A stretch of 64,000 bases of DNA from Microvelia longipes (taxonomy: Eukaryota; Arthropoda; Insecta; Hemiptera; Veliidae), in the NCBI GenBank assembly GCA_018340805.1, contig JACMZG010000008.1:74336761-74400760 (forward strand). The letters are read 5' to 3'. Within the stretch, counting starts at the first letter, position 1, and every line of letters starts with the position of its first letter. The position numbers were made by a program, and so were the translations under genes. Shown one piece after another: positions 1 to 11,327 of this stretch. Below the pieces are notes generated by a model, which did no database searches, was not told where the DNA came from, and saw only the letters and a list, made by a program, of their open reading frames with translations.

Positions 1-96
1 TAGGGAGCGCCCACCGTAATTTCCGTTTTCCAAGCCTGAAATTTACTACAAATTTCAGAAAAATCCTCAATTTACTTCGTAAGTAAACTGATTTTT

Positions 97-1221
97 ATGC
101 CAAATATGAGTAGCCATAAGTATAAAGCAAAGAAAAACAGTAATAATAAAACTAAGTCTTCAATTTGTGATTACTGCTCAAATACTATTCAAGAAGGAAA
201 ACCATACATCGTGTGCACAAAATGTTGTAAACATATCCATAAAGACTGTACGAACATCTCGGATAGTCTTTTCGATATTCTAATAAAAACAGTGAATTGG
301 ATTGGTTCTGTGAGAATTGTAAATCAAATAATTTCAGGACAATAATAACAATAAAGGCAAAACTTTATAAGTTATTGAGTCATTAGCTAAAAGCAAAATA
401 GATACTAAGCGCCAAGATATAAGTAACGTAGAATTAGCAAATGGTTTGAACACGGTCTTAATTGCCATCACTGAACTAAGTCAAAACCTTAGTAAAACAA
501 ACCAAATTATTTGATGATATAATTGATAACAAAAAAACTTAATGAACAAGTCAAAATAAACACAAATCATGTTGTCAAGATTGGACAAGTAACGGATAGA
601 TTGAGTGTGGACCAAAGAGATTTACTGATAAGATATAACCAAACAGAGCAACAACTTCTTGATAAGCACTTAGAAATATATAACGTGCCTTATGAAAAAG
701 ATGAAAATTTAAACGACAAACTGAAGGTCATTGCGGATCATCTTAACATAGAACTAAATATATCAGATATTGCTGAACTGTACAGAATAATACCTAAAAT
801 AAAGTCCAAAACATTGGCTACTGCTCAATCAAAAATACCTACCGTAGTAGTCTGCTTCAAAAATAAAGATTTAAGAGATAAATTCCTAGCACAAGGAAAA
901 AACAAACAATAAAGAAATATTGAAGAATAGGGATGTTAAATCAAAAATACGAATGACTCTCTTAACCAACTTTCTAATGAAAATTGTGCCAAACAAAACT
1001 TGAATAACAGTGTTGAATTGAGAAACTCTCTAAAAACTGATAATTTCTTTATAAAAGAAAAGCTCACTCCATATAACAAAAATCTATTACTACTAGCGAG
1101 ATCTACTCGTGATATCGGATATAAATTCGCCTGGTCTAGTAACGGAAATATATTTGTTCGGAAGGATCCAAATTCTTCAATTCTACTAGTAAGAACTCCA
1201 GCTGACATCCCTACAATTTAG
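97..1221 (+). pseudogene. Retrotransposon ORF1 (PHD-like finger), frameshifted
   Basis: ORF1 would encode the nucleic-acid-binding chaperone of the element. From the ATG at 97 the frame gives a basic head and a CDYC...CTKCC...HKDC zinc-binding pattern. The closing pair (WFCENC, about 300-330) is in another frame, so a single-base indel near 295 breaks the PHD-like finger. A second open piece (523-912) carries an RRM/transposase-22-like stretch beginning LEIYNVP. A third (1,000-1,221) has the usual ORF1 C-terminal pattern YKFAWSSNGNIFVRKD. At least two frameshifts separate the pieces. The family call rests on domain order, not on a search. Confidence 0.75.
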
Positions 1222-1374
1222 TAAATCAATTGAACTCTTTATAATTACAAATTCAATTTTAATTATTTTTAAGTGCTTAAATTACTATTTTTTAATTACT
1301 TCTGTTCCTATTTTTATTGTTTGACTCTTATTTTTATTTTTAATACTAATTATTATTACTTTCTAATTCTTGTC

Positions 1375-4300
1375 ATGGATAATATAAACATGGAAAATCT
1401 AGAAATATATACCAAAACAACTAACTCTGTAAATGATCTCAATTTAGACCTAAAGAATGAATATATTTATCTTACACTTAAATATTAGAAGTATTAACAA
1501 AAATTTTGATCAACTGCTTATAGCCATAGACAATTTAAAACATAAGCCTGATTTGATAGTGCTATCAGAAACTCAACTAACTGTAAATATACCTTTTTCT
1601 ATACCTGGATATTGTACAATATATATGCTAATAATAATAATACAAACAAGGATGGTTTAGTACTATTTGTTTCAGAAAGGATTACTATATTAAGTAGTGT
1701 AAAATTATCAGGTCTTACTGCGTCTAATTTACTATTAACGTTAGAAATAAATAACCATATTTATAAAGTGATTGCAGTTTATAGAACACACAATATTGCA
1801 AAAAATGACTTCATTGAAAAACTAAAATCTGAGATTATACCTTTGGTTAAACAAAACAATTATCACACCTTTATACTAGTAGGTGATACAAATATAAATA
1901 TTCAAAACTCTAAAGCTACGTCTAACCCAGATGTTGAACGTTATTTAAATTTGCTTGGTTGTTGTGGATTTAGATCTTGCATTAATGTGCCTACCAGAGT
2001 CACACCATCCAGTAAGACATGTATAGATCAATATTTGAAAAATCTAAACCCCTCACTTTACTTATGCTGGTATTGTAAAATTGAACATAACTGATCATTA
2101 TGCAACATACTATTATCAAATACCTGATAAAGAATTCCATACATTAAACAGTGAAATGAACAAAACAACTCTCCTCAAGCAAGTGACTAATGATGATAAT
2201 CTCTTAGAATGTATTAAATCTGAAACCTGGGATAGAGTATTTAATACTAATAATCCTAATGTTGCCCTAAAAAACTTTTATACAACACTTAACAAGCATA
2301 TATATAAACAATACCACTGTATAAAAATCTCAACAAATAGTAAAAAAGAAACTTAAGCCATGGAATAACAAATGGACTGCTCATTTCCATGAATAGAAGA
2401 ATAAATTGTATAAAGATTGGCAAAACCATGTTAACACTGTATTAAATATAAATCTACTTGAAAATACTGTTCACAGATCTAGGTTTATAATGTATCGTAA
2501 TCATGTCCATAGAGTTATTAGACAAGCTAAAAAAAACTTATTACTCTGATCAAGTTGAAAATTCAAAAAATGATTCCCGTAAACTATGGCAAATAGCTGA
2601 TGATATATGGTCGCAAAGCATTAAACAAACCAAATATCTCCTGTATCTCTGGCTTGAATAATAGATGAAATCTCTAATGAATTTAATAAACTTTGTTTCT
2701 GTTGCAGACTCTTTACTAAATCAGTATGAAATCATAATCAAAATTATAATAATATATTAATTATTCGGATAAAAACCAATGTAATGACAAAAATGTTTCT
2801 GGAACCCCTCATCTAAAAGATTAATAAATGTCTAGACAATTAAGTCCTATCAGTGAATCTGAAATAACTAACTATATAAAAAAGTTGTCTAATAACTCTG
2901 CTAATGTCATGATAAGATTAGTGTCAAAAACTCAAAATTACTAAGTAGTCATATTGTGAAACCTCTTAAATACATTTTAATCTTTATAAATAACTCAATA
3001 TTTCCAGAAGACTTTAAGGTAGCTGTTATCATTCCAATTTATAAATCAGGAGATAGTACAGATATGTCTAACTATAGACCCACTTTACTGCCTCATCTTG
3101 CAAAAATATTAGAAGATGCATTAAATTTAGACTTAAACTATTTAGAAAAAATCAATTACTCTCACCTAACCAATATGGTTTTCGCAAAGAGCTAACTACA
3201 GAACATGCTATGTACAAACTAATGTCAAACATTTATACTCCTTAGATAACAAAGAAAATCCTTAATACTTTTCCTCGACATGAGGAAAGCATTTGACACA
3301 GTTAACCATAATATATTGATACTTGCCATGAAATTTTTAAATATAAAGGTGAAGCTATACAACTTCGAAAATTATCTTTCAGAAAGAAGTCAAATAACTA
3401 ATGTTAATGGACATTTGAGCAAAACTTTAACTGTACAACATGGAGTCCCCCAAGGCTCTGTTTTAGGGCCAGTTCTCTTTAACATTTATATAAACAGCAT
3501 TTGTAACGCTGAAATAGATGGAAATATTGTTGCCTACGCTGATGACATGGCTATCTCAGTCACTGGAAATACTTAGGAACAAGTTTTCTCCAAAGCAAAA
3601 ATGCATGAAGGAAATCATTATGTTATTAAACAAGCATCTTCTTTTTCTCAATGAATCAAAAACTGTTTATGTCTGTTTTAGTATAAAAAATAAGAATCTT
3701 CCTCCAATAAACCTAAGCATCAAATCCCATAGTCAAAACTGCTCTTTAGGTACTCAAAATTGTAATTGTAATGTTATAGAAAAAGAGTAATGCCAAATAT
3801 CTAGGAATTGTGATTGATAGTCAATTAAAATGGAATTACCAAGCCCAAAAAATTAATAATTACCTTAGATTCATGTCTTACTATTTTTTAAGAATTAGAA
3901 CTTTTTTCACTCTCAAAACTCTTGATTTTCTATAATTCTTAATCCAAAGTGTTTTATCCTATGGTTTAATTATATGGGGTGGATATATATACCACCATCA
4001 AAAATACCATTAATGTCTTACAGAAAAGAATATTAAATAATGTTTAATAAACCTAAACTTTATCCTAGTAAATCTTTGTACTATGAACATGGTATATTCT
4101 CACTTACACCTCTCTATGCCTTGCAGAGTATGAAATTTCTAATTAAAAATAAGGATCTATTTCCTCGTGTTATAGGCACTCGAACTAGAGTTAGCAGTTA
4201 CTTTGACTTACCAAGGAAAAACACTTGTTTAGCCCAACATTTTATTGACTATTTAGGTCCTAAACTATTTCACTCTTTTTGTAATTATAATAGAAAATCA

Positions 4301-4423
4301 AATAAATTACAGTCTGAAGATTTTTATAACTATATATTTAATTGTAAGACCTACAAAAAAAATGTAAAAGTTTGGCTGTCTGACCCTGACACTGATGTAT
4401 CTACCATTTTAAGTTTTGTATGA
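1375..4423 (+). pseudogene. Retrotransposon ORF2: endonuclease plus reverse transcriptase, broken
   Basis: ORF2 would encode the polyprotein that nicks the target and copies the RNA. The endonuclease motifs are all visible in successive frames: LNIRSI (about 1,480), LSETQL (1,565), VGDTNIN (1,880) and ITDHYATYY (2,084). The reverse transcriptase shows SNYRP (about 3,066), LDMRKAFDTV (3,276), VPQGSVLGPVLF (3,446) and the catalytic YADD (3,535-3,546). The C-terminal tail is open at 4,040-4,423. Roughly seven frameshifts or stops interrupt it, at for example 1,490, 2,094, 2,356, 3,195 and 3,576. Catalytic residues are preserved but the reading frame is not, which suggests a fairly young dead copy. 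Confidence 0.85.
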
Positions 4424-5179
4424 AGTCAATTAAGTTTGATACCATGGATTTATTAATCAATAATATCATTAAAATAATAATCAATATACTTATATGCAAA
4501 TATGTGTATGTATGATGTGTTAGTCTGTATGTAAACATAAACTTTGTTTTTATTAAAAAAAAATCTTTTCTTTTTCTTTTCATTAATTTAATTTTTTCTT
4601 TAATTTTGGTTAAATATTTAATTTCATTCCTTATTTATCTTCTTTAAATTAGACAAACTTTTCTTTTTTTACTCTTTTATTTTTTTTTTTTCATTTTGTA
4701 TTTTTAACTAAATAATAATGATACTAATTACAACTTTTTCTTTTATATTGAAATAGTTTTTTTTATGTTCTTTTATGAGTGCACTCCAGACAAACTGCGG
4801 TAAACTATACAACCTGCGTAGGTGTCCTTTGCAGGATTCAAGTGCAATACTTATAACTTAATGTATAAAAGAAATATATTATAAACAATAAAAATAATTA
4901 ATCTCTATGTAACTGTTTCTTGAATAAAGTTATTATTATATTATTATTTAACAGTTATTAAACAATAAGATTCACTGAATACAATATTAGGCATTTAACC
5001 ATAAATTCTCTCATCTCATTCAGCAAATGTAGAATTTCAGGTATTTACTTACCAATATTTATATAATGCTTTTTGACATTTTAAAACCTTAATAAGTCTT
5101 TTTAATAAACTTGAAACAATATGTATTAAGTCCTAAGCATGCAGGTGCTCTTAATGAAATTGAATGGAGTCCTACTTAC

Positions 5180-5278
5180 CAATATTAACACATCTCTTTC
5201 TCCAATGAGTTGATCCACGTCTCTCACTGTTCCAGATAATTTCTCATCTTGTGATCTGATTAGCTCATTGCTATAAGC
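5180..5278 (-). CDS. Internal exon of unidentified minus-strand gene
   Basis: On the minus strand a TTTTATTTTAAG acceptor is followed by 33 open codons and a GTAAGT donor (plus-strand ACTTAC at 5,174-5,179). The peptide starts AYSNELIRSQDEKLSG and is charged and helix-like. It begins and ends in phase 0, which agrees with the end of the exon at 6,083-6,168, so the two join in frame. I do not recognise the protein; a coiled-coil protein would fit. A possible next exon is 5,053-5,087 (35 bases, also with a GTAAGT donor), but its acceptor is weak. Further exons would lie beyond the retrotransposon, outside the window. Confidence 0.6.
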
Positions 5279-5460
5279 CTTAAAATAAAAATAAAATCAA
5301 ACTTTTTAGCGTTAACAATAGCACAACAATAACTTCATCAAATTAACTAAAATACAAATTAATCGGTTCATTTTAGATATGTGATGTTTTCTTTTGGCAT
5401 TGGTCTCAATAAACCATATATTACAGGTTGTAATTAAACAAATTTTGAATCAGTTGGTTT

Positions 5461-5990
5461 AAAACAACTCGAGGCACAAAGCACCGAGGCTGCAGAGCGT
5501 CAAGAGGTCAAAGGCAAGTCTCTAAAGGGGCATTATTATTATTATTAATCCAACTTTGTTAAAATTGTTATATATTATGTCAATCAATAGAACCGGATCA
5601 AATGCTGATAATAAATTGTTACTTCATATATTTGTTAACTATACATAGTAGAACAAGTATAAAAAATGTCAGCTCGATCTAAACACTTTTTGAAGATTTA
5701 TGATTTTTCAAAATGTTCATGGGGTTATTATTGTGGGTTAATGACGTCACACATATTTCATAAACAATAGGGTTCGAGGCTAACAAGGTTGATTTGTACC
5801 CAGTTTCATTTTGATTCAAGAATGTTTCAAAAGATATGGATATTTATTTATTATCAGAGCCCCCATCCAAAAAACAACCTCCCACCCCTACAACCTCCAT
5901 GGTTCAACCTCATAAGCTCATTTTTCTTTGAAAATTCACTGAAATAACTTTTAATGTTATTTCAAATCAGAAAGAAGACAAAGAAAATCA
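5461..5990 (+). repeat. Dispersed repeat, subtype b, with CRE-like core
   Basis: From about 5,570 this matches 57,880-58,300 in order: an ACTTCATATA.TTGTTAAC.ATACATAG block, then TGTGGGTTAATGACGTCA (5,733-5,749), then AACAATA and a run rich in C before a TCATAAG block. Divergence is high, so these are old copies. The stretch 5,461-5,550 just before it is GC-richer (GAGGCACAAAGCACCGAGG) and ends in (ATT)n. Subtype a copies elsewhere in the window share the GGGTTAATGACGTCA-like core. Confidence 0.55.
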
Positions 5991-6082
5991 GAAAGTAAGA
6001 CAAAGTGTCTCTAATCAAAGTTAAGACTTACTACTTTTTAAAATATAATTTAAAATTTTTAAGGTAACTACAGAAAACTTAC

Positions 6083-6168
6083 TTTAAAATAAACCAAATA
6101 GTTTTTCTCTCTTTCATGTAGTTTTGGGGCATAAAACTCATCAAAGTTGTTCACAGTAAGAGAACACC
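6083..6168 (-). CDS. Internal exon of unidentified minus-strand gene
   Basis: Minus-strand exon with acceptor TTTTTACAG and donor GTAAGT. Read with two leading bases it gives 28 open codons containing NNFDEFYAPKLHEREKNY, and it ends in phase 0, matching the exon at 5,180-5,278. Together the two exons give about 61 residues without a stop. The start phase (one base needed from upstream) does not match the ATG exon at 7,439-7,461, so at least one small exon is missing between them or the ATG exon is wrong. Function unknown. Confidence 0.6.
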
Positions 6169-6744
6169 CTGTAAAAATTAAGAATAAAAAATACATTTCA
6201 TGTTACAGCAAAAAAACAAAAAAATATAAAAAAAATTCTTATGGCAGGAAAACAGCCGACTACTTGTGTGACGTCAGAGGTATGAATACCGTCGTATACT
6301 ACAATATTTACGAGAGCAACACTCATAAGAATATATTCTATACAGTCAACAAGATGATACAGACAGCTCTAGACATTACTTTCCTTAGGGATTGTATGCA
6401 TGTTTTGTTTATGTTTTTGTTACAATCTTCTTTACATTTTATTGAACTGTAAGCAACTGTTGACCTTACAATTTCTAACTAAAACTCCCATCTAACCTAA
6501 ACAACCCTACCTTTAGAACATCTTTTCAACCCCACTCTCTAACATCCCCCTCCTCTTCTTTTAAATGCAATTTAGACTATTTAAATTAAATATTTTTACA
6601 GCTTAATATATTTAAACACATTAATTATTTGATGACAAAACATTTTTTTAAAAAAATGCAAAACTCTATTACAAGGACATAAAACAACATAGATAAAGTG
6701 GTTAGGAGTCTAAACCTTCAAAATAGTCACTACAAATTATCAAT

Positions 6745-7208
6745 ACTACGTACACACAGTGTATAAGCGATCGATTGCATACGTAGGATAAGGTCAACTG
6801 ACTCACAGTTCTTACAGCGTATTTGATTAGTCGATCGAATAATTAACGTATAACTGATCCCGCCAAAACATGGCGTCTTTGTGAAGGTTCACTTTGGTTA
6901 TAAGGAAGTTTAAACAAAAAATAATTAAATTAATTGTGATTTTTACGTAAAAATAAATTACACAAAAAAAATAAATTCCAAAAGTTATTGATCAAAAACG
7001 GTTATATAGAAGTGAATAAAGTCGACGAGAAGGTATCCGTTAAAATTCGTCTCTAAAGGTACTACAGCGCATCGGGGATCCATTAGATTCCATCCCCTAG
7101 TTCTAGCTTATGCGATCGGATCCCCTCCGCAGGCCATACAGCTAAGATTACTGTATTAGAGATCGTATTCTATACGATCCCGCGGATCTAAAAGTGGGTG
7201 AACGTACT
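6745..7208 (+). mobile_element. MITE copy 1, ACGTACACACAG family
   Basis: The element starts ACTACGTACACACAG and ends with the imperfect inverse (GTGGGTGAACGTACT). It is non-coding and about 464 bases long. The interior matches the copy at 13,690-14,194 block by block (CAGCGTATTTG, TGATCCCGCCAAAACAT, GTGAAGGTTCACTT, GATCGGATCCCCTCCGCA). It lies between the possible first exon and the second exon of the minus-strand gene, that is, in an intron. No transposase is seen, so the superfamily is open. Confidence 0.7.
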
Positions 7209-7438
7209 AATCAATCATCTATTCTAGATCAATAGCATATGTATGCCGCTGCACCACAGAGCCAAGCATCAAAACGTCGGTTTACTTATAATTCAATTCC
7301 ACAATAGTCGCCAAGAAATTTTTGATGGAACTCGCATAAGTTTTTAACAAGTGAATTCACTAGTTGATTATACACCAGAAAAGTAATTGTCACAAGAAAG
7401 AATACAAAATATAAACAGAAATTAACAAAACAACTTAC

Positions 7439-7461
7439 GATACATAAGTTTCTCTATCCAT
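7439..7461 (-). CDS. Possible first coding exon of the minus-strand gene
   Basis: On the minus strand an ATG in good context (CTGTCATGG) opens MDRETYV and runs into a GTAAGT donor after 23 bases. It lies upstream of the two stronger exons and just downstream, in transcription order, of a comparatively GC-rich stretch at 7,560-7,750. That is what a first exon should look like. The phase (two bases left over) does not join directly to 6,083-6,168, since the join gives an early stop, so I hold this call loosely. Confidence 0.35.
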
Positions 7462-7860
7462 GACAGCGAATTTAAAATAAAAATACAATCGAAGAGAAAG
7501 AGTAAATAAAATTATAAAAATCAATAGTAAACTTAATTACAATTAATAATGATAAAAATTAAAACAACATAAATTTTGACAGTCTCCTTCTTCGCAGCGT
7601 GAGATAATAATTCGAGAAAAGAAAAAGTTCGTTATTCGTTAACAAAATTTAAATTTAACCGCAACATCCCGTAAATTCTATTCTCTGCCGCAACACACCA
7701 TTCCCGTAAATAATGGCGGACAATTTACAATCGACTGGCGGACTTTCCCCATAGATAAAGTATATAATGACTTATCCTCATTAGGTATACCTAGAGTGCA
7801 TATATAAATGTATTTATCTCCAGCCGGTATATAATACGAAATTTAATGACTAGATTTAAG
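7462..7860 (-). promoter_or_regulatory. Putative 5' region of the minus-strand gene
   Basis: This stretch precedes the possible ATG at 7,461. Around 7,590-7,750 it is richer in G, C and CpG than its surroundings (CTTCGCAGCGTG, CCGCAACATCCCG, CTGCCGCAACAC), as expected of a 5' UTR or core promoter in an AT-rich genome. No TATA box or other named element can be assigned with confidence. The gene would be transcribed leftwards, divergently from ELYS and about 5.5 kb from it. Confidence 0.3.
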
Positions 7861-8169
7861 AGAGTCAAAAATCACTTTTCACTCCCAAGGGAGTAAAAAG
7901 TACTTTTTACTCCCTTGGAGTTGTTGTTATTTCAATTAAGCCATAACTAAATATGCGGACTAACTAACTTAAAGTTTTTTTTTGGTTATTGAATTAACTT
8001 TTTAACTATTGGGTTAGTAATTTTATTAATTTTGTGTTGTTTAAAATGGTGATGAGTTTGAGTTGCTTTATTTCGAAGAAGTGGCTTTTCTTCTGATTTA
8101 ACTCCTGAATCTCAGCTTGGAGTTGTAGCTTTACCATCCATATTAATTAATTTTTGGTTGATTATAATT

Positions 8170-9430
8170 TGATTAATAGTTTAATCTATACTCTACACAG
8201 ATTAAGATGTTCCTATAAGTAATGAGTTCATAGAGAGACAATAACACTATTACGCTTAGTATAAAGTTGTCACGGGAGGCCCTAATTAAAATTTAAATAA
8301 AGATCCAATCTATGCGTGTGATATTTTGTCAGATTCAAAAATTGATAAATTTAGTTTAACTTATTTATATAAATTTAAATTAAGGATAAAAGGGCGTTCC
8401 GTGCACTCTTTGGACACCATTAGGCTTAGGTTTGCATGGTCAATATAGTTCCTCCTAACACGGTTTAATACTTATACTAATATATATATATAAATATATA
8501 TATATTTATATAATATATATAAAATATATAATAATATTAGAATATAATATATTAATAATATACAATATACAGTAATACATTCCCTAGAGTGCCTGTATAA
8601 TCATTATAACAGTACTCTAACATTCCCTATACAAATGCCTGACTGACTAAGCCAGACATGATAATAAGCAGAAAAAAAAGAAGTTATTACAACTTAAGCT
8701 GTAAAAGATGTTGTAGACAAGTTATTTTGACTGGATTATTTGTAATATATACGGGGAGTATACCTCTTCTTAAAGTACAACAAATAGGAAGTAAAAAGGT
8801 GGTTTAGTACAGCATTTATGGAAGCTGGCTGGTTAATAAGGGAAAAAGATAATAATGTGACTAAGAAATTTGGCTTGTTTGATCATTAAGGAGAAGATAT
8901 GTGTTCAAACCTCTAAACAAAAGATAAGCTCATTCCCAACAAAAGGAACATTAAAAATTAATTAAATTTAAGAAAAGAATAAGAAGCATAATAAACAAAG
9001 AGACCAAGTATGCTAAAAAATGAATTTAAAAGCCTATTGAAGTGAAAATTGTTTTTATTGAGAGTAGCTGATAGACTATACCATTCTTAGCAAGGCAAAG
9101 CTAATGTTTTAGAGTTATGAATTTTTTTGGCAAGTGAAAATTTTTCCTTAATAACCGAAAATGCACTATATACTAATTTCACTAATTTAAAAGGTAAAAA
9201 ATTTAGTGGTATTATTTCTATTAGTTATTTTACTATTAACACTTTTCACATGGTTGAAATATACGCTGACACTATTTATAGCACTTATTTGACAAACTAG
9301 CACTTATTAACAATTTTATTGCACTTTACACTTTAAATCACTAATTTTTATGGATCGTAATGGAATTAACTTGAAAAAAAAGGACTAATGGAAATGATTA
9401 AGAATAACTATATCAGTTTTACACAATTTG
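8170..9430. other. AT-rich spacer, nothing recognised
   Basis: I find no exon-like frame, RNA gene or inverted repeat here beyond a short (AT)n and AATAT-rich patch at 8,480-8,570. Base composition is close to that of the introns. Confidence 0.5.
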
Positions 9431-9436
9431 AAACTC

Positions 9437-10112
9437 TTATAGGTCAAAATCGCTAATTATCTCCATGAGGTTGATTAGGAAGTCTTCATTGAAGATGTTC
9501 TTTTTGAGGACAGATCCTGCTTGCCTTGATATATCTATGTTATATTTTCTAGAGAAATCGTTCCTTTTCTGGTTAAGATAAGTGCATTCTGAAATTATAT
9601 GTTCTATGACCTGTACCTGATTAAGGTTGCACTTATCACATAAAGGTGAAGGGGCTAACCGTAGTCGAACTTAAATTAAGATGCTTGGCGTGACCTGATA
9701 TATTCTGTTAACTGTAACAATCTGGAGTCTGGTTAGAGAAGGACACTTTAGGAACCATGGCTTTGAATTACATTCATTTACTATTCATGCTGCCATACAG
9801 GCCTTTCCTTTGGCAATTTCATTAAATATTCCTTCCACTTAATACTTGGCTTTATTGTTGAAGAAGTTATGATCTCACAGAGAGGCAATTTACTGGAATG
9901 ACATCACTTGTGCAGGCTCTCTTGGCTGCTTTATCTGCGGCCTCATTTCCTTTAATACCTCTATGGGAAGGTATCCACTGATTGTGTACAGAGATTCTTG
10001 CTGAGTTTAATGTGGCTAATAGGTTACTAATTGTGTTTAAAACCGAGTTGTTGTGAAATATTCCAGGTTGAATATTGGATTGTTGAATATCCAAAGCGTT
10101 GGAGGCTTTTAA
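9437..10112 (-). pseudogene. Non-LTR retrotransposon 3' fragment: RNase H and zinc knuckle
   Basis: On the minus strand a frame entering near 10,112 carries an RNase H C-terminal signature, QWIPSHRGIKGNEAADKAAK (about 9,920-9,980). After a frame break the sequence continues with the usual end of such polyproteins, a zinc-knuckle-like CDKCNLNQ...HIISEC (about 9,580-9,640), and stops at 9,437-9,439. A cellular-type RNase H downstream of the reverse transcriptase points to the I/LOA/Jockey side of non-LTR elements. The reverse transcriptase itself is absent, so this is a truncated, dead insertion. It lies inside the possible element at 7,868-10,170. Confidence 0.75.
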
Positions 10113-10581
10113 TTGCGGACTGAGTGAAAAGTTGGAGAAAAGTACCTTGGGAGTGAAAAGTACCAGTTGCCAACTTAAATAAATAATCGACAAACAGAAT
10201 AATATATAATTATTTTTATTAAAAAACTAAGATACCTATATAAGAAGATATACAGAATAAGATGTATGATAAAGAATATAACATTAACAATCAATTTAAG
10301 TAGAACTAGTGTACTGCTAATAATAATATAAGAATAAATAATTTAAAAAATAAAAACTAGTTCTTTATTTAAAAGTAAAAAAAATTAAGTTGGCTATCCT
10401 GATTTTTTAAAATCACTTTATGATTTGCATACTCATTGTTTTTTTCTCGACAAAATATCATTGAATCAAAGTTTTTTAGTATAAAACCTTAGCTTTTAAC
10501 TGTTTAACCTGTCTTAACTTTTATAATTAGATTAAAATATTACTTATAACTGCTCTAATATTCTACTCTAATATTTCAATT

Positions 10582-11016
10582 ATGTTAGATAATATTGTGT
10601 GCGATATTGATAAACTTTTTAATGATACACCTCCTGACATGGCTATTGAAGCGAACTTGGTAAAAGAAAACTTGTTACCGAAGAAATCGAAAAAGTTATA
10701 TGACAAAGCATGTAACAATTTTAAAAGTTGGTGTCATGATCATAATATACAAAAAGTAAGTGAAAATGCATTGCTTGTTTATTTTAATAATGAATGAAAA
10801 ACAAAACAAGCGTCAAGTCTGTGGTCGCTGTATTCAATGATCAAATCATCTTTGCTTGTAAGAGAAAATGTTAATATCAAAAGCTATGCACCACTAATAG
10901 CATTATTAAAAAGAAAAAACGAAGGTTATATTGCAAAGAAAGCGAATGTTTTTACTAAGAACCAAGTTGAAGATTTTTTACATAATTCACCTAACGACGA
11001 GTTTCTTATGATATAG
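10582..11016 (+). pseudogene. Tyrosine-recombinase-like N-terminal domain, one in-frame stop
   Basis: From the ATG at 10,582 a frame runs to TAG at 11,014-11,016 with a single TGA at 10,795-10,797. The peptide contains LLPKKSKKLYDKACNNF, FKSWC, then after the TGA ASSLWSLYSMIKS and LIALLKRKNEGY. This is the pattern of the SAM-like core-binding domain of the Crypton/DIRS-type tyrosine recombinases found as repeats and domesticated genes in animals. The catalytic domain (R...HxxR...Y) is missing. The sequence TATAGGTAAGA at 11,012-11,022 could be a splice donor, so a spliced or domesticated origin is possible. Assigned from pattern memory only. Confidence 0.55.
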
Positions 11017-11086
11017 GTAAGATAATTTTCAGTTGAAAAAATCTTGAAAAAAGAAATGAAAAAAATCATTCTTACTTTACTTTCAA

Positions 11087-11327
11087 TGTCGACGTCTGGA
11101 GATAAAATCTTGTATGCACCTTGGGAGTAAAATAATTTCCTCCCTCTGCTTCGCCTCGGGAGTAAATAGCTATAACTCTCTCGGCTTCGCCTCAGGAGTT
11201 AAACATAAATCCTCGGCTTCGCTCAGGATTTAAATCCTTTGGTTCCCTCGGCTTTCGCCTCAGGAACCAACCTAATGCTTAGGGAAATAATGACATTCTT
11301 TACTCCTTGGTGCATAATTACTATTTT
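11087..11327 (+). repeat. Palindrome-rich repeat module A (CGTCTGGAGATAAA border)
   Basis: The module begins CGTCTGGAGATAAAATCTTG and GCACCTTGGGAGTAAAA and ends near TTTACTCCTTGGTGCATAA, so its ends are inverses. Inside are four variants of CTCGGCTTCGCCTCGGGAGTTAA, which are self-complementary in part. The same module recurs at 11,818-12,060 (plus), 12,170-12,350 (minus) and 24,265-24,420 (plus). No coding potential. Confidence 0.7.

Larger units (their letters stand above)
1..4960 (+). mobile_element. Degenerate CR1/Jockey-type non-LTR retrotransposon
   Basis: This looks like an almost complete two-ORF non-LTR retrotransposon. In order it has a short leader, ORF1 with a PHD-like zinc finger and an RRM-like segment, ORF2 with an AP-type endonuclease and a reverse transcriptase, a 3' UTR, and an AATAAA-like signal near 4,924 followed by a short (TTA)n tail ending near 4,955. 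The tail and the ORF layout are typical of the CR1/Jockey group. Both ORFs carry several frameshifts and stops, so the copy is dead. The 5' end may lie left of the window. The element sits beside, and possibly in an intron or the 3' flank of, the minus-strand gene at 5,180-7,461. Confidence 0.85.
7868..10170. mobile_element. Possible decayed element with CACTTTTCACTCCCAAGG ends
   Basis: The left end (7,873-7,918) reads CACTTTTCACTCCCAAGGG followed by its own inverse. The right end (10,130-10,168) is the inverse of the same motif (CCTTGGGAGTGAAAAGTACC). The motif is the building block of the foldback elements at 11.3-12.9 kb and 23.65-24.4 kb. Between the ends are AT-rich non-coding DNA, an (AT)n patch at 8,480-8,570 and a nested non-LTR fragment (9,437-10,112). 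A short frame near 8,045 reads like an acidic DEFELL peptide. Whether this is one element or a chance pair of ends is uncertain. Confidence 0.35.
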
